A DNA stretch of 10,482 nt from the NCBI GenBank assembly GCA_017547865.1, contig JAFYOA010000371.1:1-10482 (forward strand). The letters are read 5' to 3'. The notes under the pieces are model-generated. The model was given only the letters and a program-made list of their open reading frames with translations. It had not been told where the DNA came from and did no database searches. Positions 6,912 through 10,482 of the stretch are shown here, piece by piece. Origin of the DNA: Clostridia bacterium (GTDB taxonomy: Bacteria > Bacillota_A > Clostridia > Oscillospirales > Acutalibacteraceae). Numbering within the stretch: position 1 is the stretch's first letter; every line of letters begins with the position of its first letter. Position numbers and translations under genes: made by a program.

Positions 6912-6941
6912 AAAAAAAGGAGCCGCCCGCAGGCAGCTCCT
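6912..6941 (-). terminator. Rho-independent terminator of the symporter gene
   Basis: On the minus strand AGGAGC-T-GCC (6941-6932) pairs with GGC-C-GCTCCT (6927-6918) around a 4-nt loop, with one mismatch, and is followed by a seven-T run (6918-6912). It lies 13 nt past the symporter stop at 6955-6957. Confidence 0.88.
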
Positions 6942-6954
6942 CTTAAAGCGGAGA

Positions 6955-8292
6955 TTACTTGTTGAAGATTTCCTCGTTCAGTTTGCCTTCGCTCTTGGCA
7001 ACGGCAATGGAGGTCACGGCATCGCCGGTAACATTCAAAGAAGTAACCAGCATTTCGATGGGACGGTTGATGGCCAGGATGAGAGAATAAGCCACCAGCG
7101 CCTGTTCTCCGGTAAAGCCAACACCGGAGAGAATGGTGAACAGGATCACCGCACCGGCACCGGGGGCAGCGGGAGTACCCACACTGGCGATCAGAGCCAG
7201 CACCATGATCACCACCAGCTGGAACACAGAAACCTCGTAGCCGCCGCAGCCGGCAATAAACAGAGCAGCCACCACCTGCATAATGGCGGTACCATCCATG
7301 TTTACGGTCATGCCAAGGGGCAGAACAAAGGAAGCAACCTGACGATCCACACCCATGTCTTCGGTGGTGGTATCCAGGTTCAGGGGCAGCGTGGCAGCAC
7401 TGGAAGAAGTGGAGAAGCCGAACACAATAACCTTAAAAACCTTCTTAATGAACGTGATGGGGTTCAGCTTGCAGAACAGCCAGACATACAGCGGATAGCC
7501 GACAAACAGGTAGAACAGCAGCAGGCCGGTGCACAGCAGCACATAGTTCACAGCCGGCTTCAGGTAATCGATGCCGTAGGTGGCAAAGGTGCGGCACAGC
7601 AGCATGAAAATAGCAACGGGGCCGAATTTCTTCACCATGAAGTTCAGGAAGACCACGATGATCTTGCTGATCTCCTGGCAGAACTTATAGATCGCGCTCT
7701 CCTTGCCCATACCCAGCTTGTTCATGGAAAGGCCGACAACCACAGCCAGGAACACAACACCCAGCACAGCGTTGTTCACGCTGAAGGTGGCACCGATATT
7801 GGAGGGAATGATATCGAGGATGACCTTGAGGGGGTTGGAACCGGTGGAACCGGCAGTGCCTTCCAGGCCTTCAATATGAATATTGAAGATACCCATGTTG
7901 TAGCAGATCAGGCTGATCGTGCCGGCCACAATCAGTGCAATGGTGGTGGTCATCATAAACCAGCCGATGGTTTTGGCAGACATACGGCCCAGGGTGGAAG
8001 CCTCGTGGATTTCGCTGATGGCCATAACCACAGAGGTAAAGACCATGGGAACGATGATGAGCTGCAGTGCGCGGATAAACAGCTGACCGCCGATGTAGAA
8101 GAGACCAATGGCCTGTTCGTTGCCGGCTGCGGTAATATCCAGGAACAGAACACTGTTGATGGTGTTCCAAACGGCATTGTCTGCACCCAGATTTTCGCGC
8201 ACGGCCATAAAAATCAGGCCCACAACAATGCCGGCGATCATCGCCACAAGCATTTGAATTGCAAGTTTGTTGTTGGCGTTCAGTTTTTTCAT
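6955..8292 (-). CDS. Dicarboxylate/amino acid:cation symporter (DAACS/SLC1 family), substrate probably neutral
   Basis: The protein has 445 residues and the hydrophobic pattern of the eight-helix, two-hairpin GltPh/SLC1 fold. Family motifs are in order: hairpin 1 STSSSAATLP (294-303), helix 7 NMDGT (331-335), hairpin 2 VGTPAAPGAG (371-380), and helix 8 NVTGD (420-424). These are the sodium- and substrate-binding elements, so a sodium- or proton-coupled amino-acid or dicarboxylate importer in the cytoplasmic membrane is well supported. In helix 8 some ligand residues differ from GltPh: by alignment Asp390 is Asn409, Asp394 is Glu413 and Arg397 is Val416, while Thr417, Asn420 and Asp424 are kept. 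The arginine that binds the acidic side chain is missing, so glutamate/aspartate is an unlikely substrate. ATG 8292 has GGAGGG at 8304-8309, 11 nt upstream. The gene stands alone between its own promoter and terminator. Confidence 0.93.
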   Translation of the reverse strand: MKKLNANNKLAIQMLVAMIAGIVVGLIFMAVRENLGADNAVWNTINSVLFLDITAAGNEQAIGLFYIGGQLFIRALQLIIVPMVFTSVVMAISEIHEASTLGRMSAKTIGWFMMTTTIALIVAGTISLICYNMGIFNIHIEGLEGTAGSTGSNPLKVILDIIPSNIGATFSVNNAVLGVVFLAVVVGLSMNKLGMGKESAIYKFCQEISKIIVVFLNFMVKKFGPVAIFMLLCRTFATYGIDYLKPAVNYVLLCTGLLLFYLFVGYPLYVWLFCKLNPITFIKKVFKVIVFGFSTSSSAATLPLNLDTTTEDMGVDRQVASFVLPLGMTVNMDGTAIMQVVAALFIAGCGGYEVSVFQLVVIMVLALIASVGTPAAPGAGAVILFTILSGVGFTGEQALVAYSLILAINRPIEMLVTSLNVTGDAVTSIAVAKSEGKLNEEIFNK

Positions 8293-8349
8293 TCTTTAAA
8301 TAGCCCTCCAAATATAAATAATAATGTCAAAAAAGCCCAAATTGTCAGT

Positions 8350-8378
8350 ATTATAGCTGATTATATCGAAAAAAGCAA
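8350..8378 (-). promoter_or_regulatory. Sigma-A-type promoter of the symporter gene
   Basis: On the minus strand TTGCTT (8373-8378) and a consensus TATAAT (8350-8355) are 17 nt apart. The predicted start near 8343 gives a leader of about 50 nt before ATG 8292. A second TATAAT at 8360-8365 on the same strand has only a poor -35 (GTATTC). Confidence 0.78.
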
Positions 8379-8415
8379 GACGGAATACTACACATTTCGA
8401 CAGAGGATAATTCTG

Positions 8416-8442
8416 TTTTTTCCGGCAATTCTCCCGAAAAAA
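8416..8442. repeat. Inverted repeat in the divergent promoter region
   Basis: TTTTTTC-C-GG (8416-8425) is complementary to CC-C-GAAAAAA (8433-8442) around a 7-nt spacer, with one C/C mismatch. It lies between the two divergent promoters, ending 13 nt before the -35 at 8456 and starting 37 nt beyond the symporter -35. It could be an operator for either gene, but it may be chance in AT-rich DNA, because most of the arms is a T-run and an A-run. Confidence 0.35.
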
Positions 8443-8455
8443 TTGAAGTTGAAAT

Positions 8456-8484
8456 TTGACACAAACGCACCGGCGCGCTACAAT
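8456..8484 (+). promoter_or_regulatory. Near-consensus sigma-A promoter of the alpha/beta hydrolase gene
   Basis: A perfect TTGACA (8456-8461) and TACAAT (8479-8484) are separated by 17 nt. The predicted start near 8491 leaves a leader of about 25 nt containing AAAGGA. It is the best promoter in the window by match to consensus. Confidence 0.85.
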
Positions 8485-8501
8485 AGAGACAAAGCAACCG
8501 G

Positions 8502-8507
8502 AAAGGA
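8502..8507 (+). promoter_or_regulatory. Ribosome binding site fixing the alpha/beta hydrolase start
   Basis: AAAGGA ends 8 nt before the ATG at 8516. It overlaps the alternative in-frame ATG at 8507, and it lies downstream of the predicted transcription start. Starts at or before 8507 are therefore not usable. Confidence 0.75.
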
Positions 8508-8515
8508 TGACACAC

Positions 8516-9481
8516 ATGCTGTTTGAAAATAAACTGAAAGAAATTTACCGCTCCATGCTCTTCCCACGGCAGGATAATGCCCACGGCATCTTTTATTTTT
8601 CTGCCGAAGATTTTCCCGGCCTGCAGGTCCATCCCTACTCGTTTTCTTCCTCTGCCGGGCACACACTGAACGGCTTTTTCTACCACTACGATGCTCCCCG
8701 CGCCGACCGGCTGCTGGTGTTTGACCACGGCCTGGGCAACGGCCACCGGGCCTATTTCCGGGAGATCGAAAAACTGTGCCGTGCCGGCTGGCTGGTGTTC
8801 ACGTACGATCATACCGGCTGCATGACCTCCGGCGGCGAAAACATCCGCGGTTTTGCTCAGTCGCTGGCCGATCTGGACGACTGTTTCTGCGCACTGAAAG
8901 CCGAACCCGCCCTGCAGAGCCGCAGTTTTTCTGTCATGGGCCACAGTTGGGGCGGCTTTTCCACCATGAACATTGCTGCCCTTCACCCGGAGATCACCCA
9001 TGTGGTATCCATGTCCGGCTTTATCAGCCCGGAGCGGATGATCCGGCAGTTTTTGCCCGGTCTGATGGGTGCGTATGTTCCCGCTATTTTTAAGATTGAA
9101 CTGGAAAATAACCCGAAGTATGCCCGCATCAGCGCGCTGGAATCTCTGCGCAAAACCAACGCAAAGGTACTGCTCATTTACTCCGAAGACGACAAAACCG
9201 TGCACAAAAAAGATCACTTCGATCCGCTTCTCCACGCCCTGAACGGCCGGAAAAACATCGAATTCCTTTTGGTGAACGGCAAGGACCACAACCCCCACTA
9301 CACCGCCGATGCCGTGCAGTACAAAAATGACTTTTGGAAGACCACGGAAAAAGCCATTAAACAGAAAAAGCTGGAGACGCCAGAACAGCAGCAGGAATTT
9401 ATGAGCCGCTACGACTGGCACCGCATGACCACCCAGGATGAGGACGTGTGGGAAAAGATTCTGGCGCATTTTGAAAAATAA
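8516..9481 (+). CDS. Alpha/beta-fold hydrolase (serine esterase/lipase-like)
   Basis: The protein has 321 residues, with no signal peptide, so it is cytoplasmic. Alpha/beta-hydrolase landmarks are all present: the oxyanion strand LLVFDHGLGNG (66-76), the nucleophile elbow MGHSWGG with Ser144 (141-147), Asp225 or Asp226 in LIYSEDDKTV (220-229), and His258 in NGKDHNP (254-260). All triad residues are in expected order, so the enzyme should be active. The family includes carboxylesterases, acylglycerol lipases and peptidase-like members; nothing here fixes the substrate. An in-frame reading from 8456 exists, but that stretch is the promoter, so ATG 8516 is used, with AAAGGA 8 nt upstream. The gene is monocistronic, divergent from the symporter, and followed by a hairpin at 9489-9518. 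The shared intergenic region may allow joint control, but there is no regulator gene nearby. Confidence 0.9.
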   Translation: MLFENKLKEIYRSMLFPRQDNAHGIFYFSAEDFPGLQVHPYSFSSSAGHTLNGFFYHYDAPRADRLLVFDHGLGNGHRAYFREIEKLCRAGWLVFTYDHTGCMTSGGENIRGFAQSLADLDDCFCALKAEPALQSRSFSVMGHSWGGFSTMNIAALHPEITHVVSMSGFISPERMIRQFLPGLMGAYVPAIFKIELENNPKYARISALESLRKTNAKVLLIYSEDDKTVHKKDHFDPLLHALNGRKNIEFLLVNGKDHNPHYTADAVQYKNDFWKTTEKAIKQKKLETPEQQQEFMSRYDWHRMTTQDEDVWEKILAHFEK

Positions 9482-9488
9482 GCACAAA

Positions 9489-9518
9489 AATCCCCGCCAT
9501 CGCAGGATGACGGGGATT
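9489..9518. terminator. Hairpin terminator between convergent hydrolase and uxuA genes
   Basis: AATCCCCG-C-CATC (9489-9501) pairs with GATG-A-CGGGGATT (9506-9518) around a GCAG tetraloop, with one C/A mismatch. On the minus strand it ends in a five-T run, so it is a good terminator for uxuA. On the plus strand the tail is only CTTTAT, a weaker stop for the hydrolase gene. Confidence 0.8.
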
Positions 9519-9543
9519 CTTTATGCGTTTGGGTGAGAAGAAA

Positions 9544-10482
9544 TTACTTTTCGGCGGCCAGCTTATCCAGCAGATCCCAGGCGCCCAGCATGTACATAAT
9601 GCCCAGAGCGCGGTCGTACAGACCATAACCGGGACGGACGGTGCCGGGGCCTTCGCCCCAGAGGTGACGGCCGTGGTCAGGACGGATGTAGCCTTCGTAA
9701 CCGCAGTCGTGGTAGGCCTTCAGGATCTCCAGAATGCCGGTCTCGCCGTCGCAGTCGCGGTGAGAAGCTTCGGAGAAATCGCCGTTGTCGAAGTGCTTGA
9801 TGTTGCGCACGTGGGCAAAGGCGATACGATCGCAATGCTCGCGAACGATCTCAGCAACATTGTTGTTGGGATCGGCGTTCAGAGAACCGGAGCACAGAGT
9901 GAGGCAGTTGTAGGGGTTGTCAACCATCTTCAGGAAACGCTCAATGTTTTCCTTGTTGATGAGCAGACGGGGCAGACCGAAGATATCCCACGGCGGGTCG
10001 TCCATGTGGATGGCCATCTTGATGCCGGTCTCTTCGCAGGTGGGCATCAGAGCTTCCAGGAAGTACTTCAGGTTGGCCCACAGCTTTTCGTGGTCAACAT
10101 CGGCATAGGCCTTGAACAGCTCGTCCAGCTTGGCCATACGCTCGGGTTCCCAGCCGGGGAAGGTCATGTCGTACTTTTCGGTAAAGTCCATGATGTACTT
10201 CGCCATGGCGTTGTAGTCATCCTGGATCATGCCCTTTTCATAGAACAGGGCGGTGGAACCGTCGCCGACTTCGTGGAACAGGTTGGAACGGGTCCAGTCG
10301 AAGATGGGCATGAAATTGTAGCAGATGACCTTGACACCGAACTTGGACAGGTTGCGGATGGTCTGCTTGTAGTTCTCGATATACTGGTCACGGGTGGGCA
10401 GACCAATCTTGATGTCGTCGTGGACGTTGACGGACTCAACCACATCCATGTTGAAGCCGTACTCGTCCAGCTGACGCTTGAC
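9544..10482 (-). CDS. uxuA: Mannonate dehydratase UxuA, C-terminal part (start outside window)
   Basis: The frame is open to the window edge, giving the last 312 residues of a protein that is usually about 350-395 long. About 40-80 residues of the N-terminus are therefore missing. The methionine at 10449 is internal. UxuA dehydrates D-mannonate to 2-keto-3-deoxy-D-gluconate in the cytoplasm, in the glucuronate arm of hexuronate breakdown. Clear matches are VICYNFMPIFDWTRS (visible residues 52-66), IHMDDPPWDIFGLPRL (158-173), LTLCSGSL (194-201), FAHVRNIKHF (222-231) and YIRPDHGRH (265-273). The expected metal ligands are all there: His159, Cys197, His224 and Asp269. Every lysine codon I read in this stretch is AAG, unlike the neighbouring hydrolase, which suggests a highly expressed gene. 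It is terminated by the hairpin at 9489-9518; its promoter and any operon partner lie beyond the window. Confidence 0.97.
   Translation of the reverse strand, partial: VKRQLDEYGFNMDVVESVNVHDDIKIGLPTRDQYIENYKQTIRNLSKFGVKVICYNFMPIFDWTRSNLFHEVGDGSTALFYEKGMIQDDYNAMAKYIMDFTEKYDMTFPGWEPERMAKLDELFKAYADVDHEKLWANLKYFLEALMPTCEETGIKMAIHMDDPPWDIFGLPRLLINKENIERFLKMVDNPYNCLTLCSGSLNADPNNNVAEIVREHCDRIAFAHVRNIKHFDNGDFSEASHRDCDGETGILEILKAYHDCGYEGYIRPDHGRHLWGEGPGTVRPGYGLYDRALGIMYMLGAWDLLDKLAAEK

Noticed and set aside
8325..8330. A perfect TTGACA on the minus strand in the symporter leader
   Set aside because: No -10 is found 16-18 nt downstream; the spacing leads into the ribosome binding site. The promoter at 8350-8378 explains the gene better.
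6853..8526. A 557-residue plus-strand open frame antisense to the symporter
   Set aside because: The composition is low-complexity (His, Gln, Asn, Gly, Asp) as expected from the reverse complement of a hydrophobic membrane protein, and it crosses a terminator and two promoters. The minus-strand frame has clear SLC1 motifs.
1..10482. A CRISPR array, tRNA, rRNA, insertion sequence or new defence system
   Set aside because: I saw no regularly spaced direct repeats, no cloverleaf-like sequence, no transposase or integrase motif and no nuclease/helicase cluster. The genes present are metabolic, transport or envelope families.

Overview
The window reads as a chromosomal segment of a GC-rich Clostridium-group Firmicute, probably an Oscillospiraceae-type gut anaerobe (Faecalibacterium/Subdoligranulum-like). 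This is inferred from Gram-positive AGGAGG-type ribosome binding sites, compact sigma-A promoters with 17-bp spacers, intrinsic terminators after most units, and the gene content. That content is hexuronate and other sugar-acid dehydratases, an intracellular GH43, a MoxR/DUF58/transglutaminase operon and an SLC1-type symporter. No taxonomic marker gene is present, so the assignment is an inference.

Layout. (1) 1-1169, plus strand: the 3' end of an IlvD/Edd-family dehydratase, overlapped by 4 bp by a DUF4886 (SGNH-hydrolase-like) gene. The pair ends at a hairpin at 1213-1251 that sits between convergent genes. (2) 1256-5322, minus strand: a three-gene operon, MoxR AAA+ ATPase, then DUF58 protein, then multispanning transglutaminase. 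It has 1-nt and overlapping gene junctions and is driven by a promoter at 5294-5322. (3) 5369-6910, minus strand: a two-gene unit of a stand-alone ParB/sulfiredoxin-fold protein and a cytoplasmic GH43 enzyme, with its own promoter and a strong terminator. (4) 6912-8378, minus strand: a monocistronic DAACS/SLC1 sodium-coupled symporter with a strong promoter and terminator. (5) 8456-9481, plus strand: an alpha/beta hydrolase transcribed divergently from the symporter by a near-consensus promoter. (6) 9489-10482, minus strand: mannonate dehydratase UxuA, lacking its N-terminus because the window ends.

How the genes fit together. UxuA (D-mannonate to 2-keto-3-deoxygluconate) and the IlvD/Edd-type dehydratase both act on sugar acids. 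The GH43 enzyme carries the signature residues of the exo-beta-1,3-galactanase-like subfamily and lacks a signal peptide, so it would act on imported oligosaccharides. These suggest use of plant pectin or arabinogalactan breakdown products, although the genes are not in one operon. The MoxR/DUF58/transglutaminase set is a widespread envelope-associated module of unresolved function.

No CRISPR array, insertion sequence, phage gene, tRNA or rRNA was seen, and I found no convincing new defence or mobile system. The most interesting points are a ParB-fold protein paired with a GH43 enzyme, an SLC1 transporter with substituted ligand-binding residues, and a nearly identical 21-nt promoter element in front of two different operons. 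No gene-free stretch exceeds 300 bases; the longest is 8293-8515.
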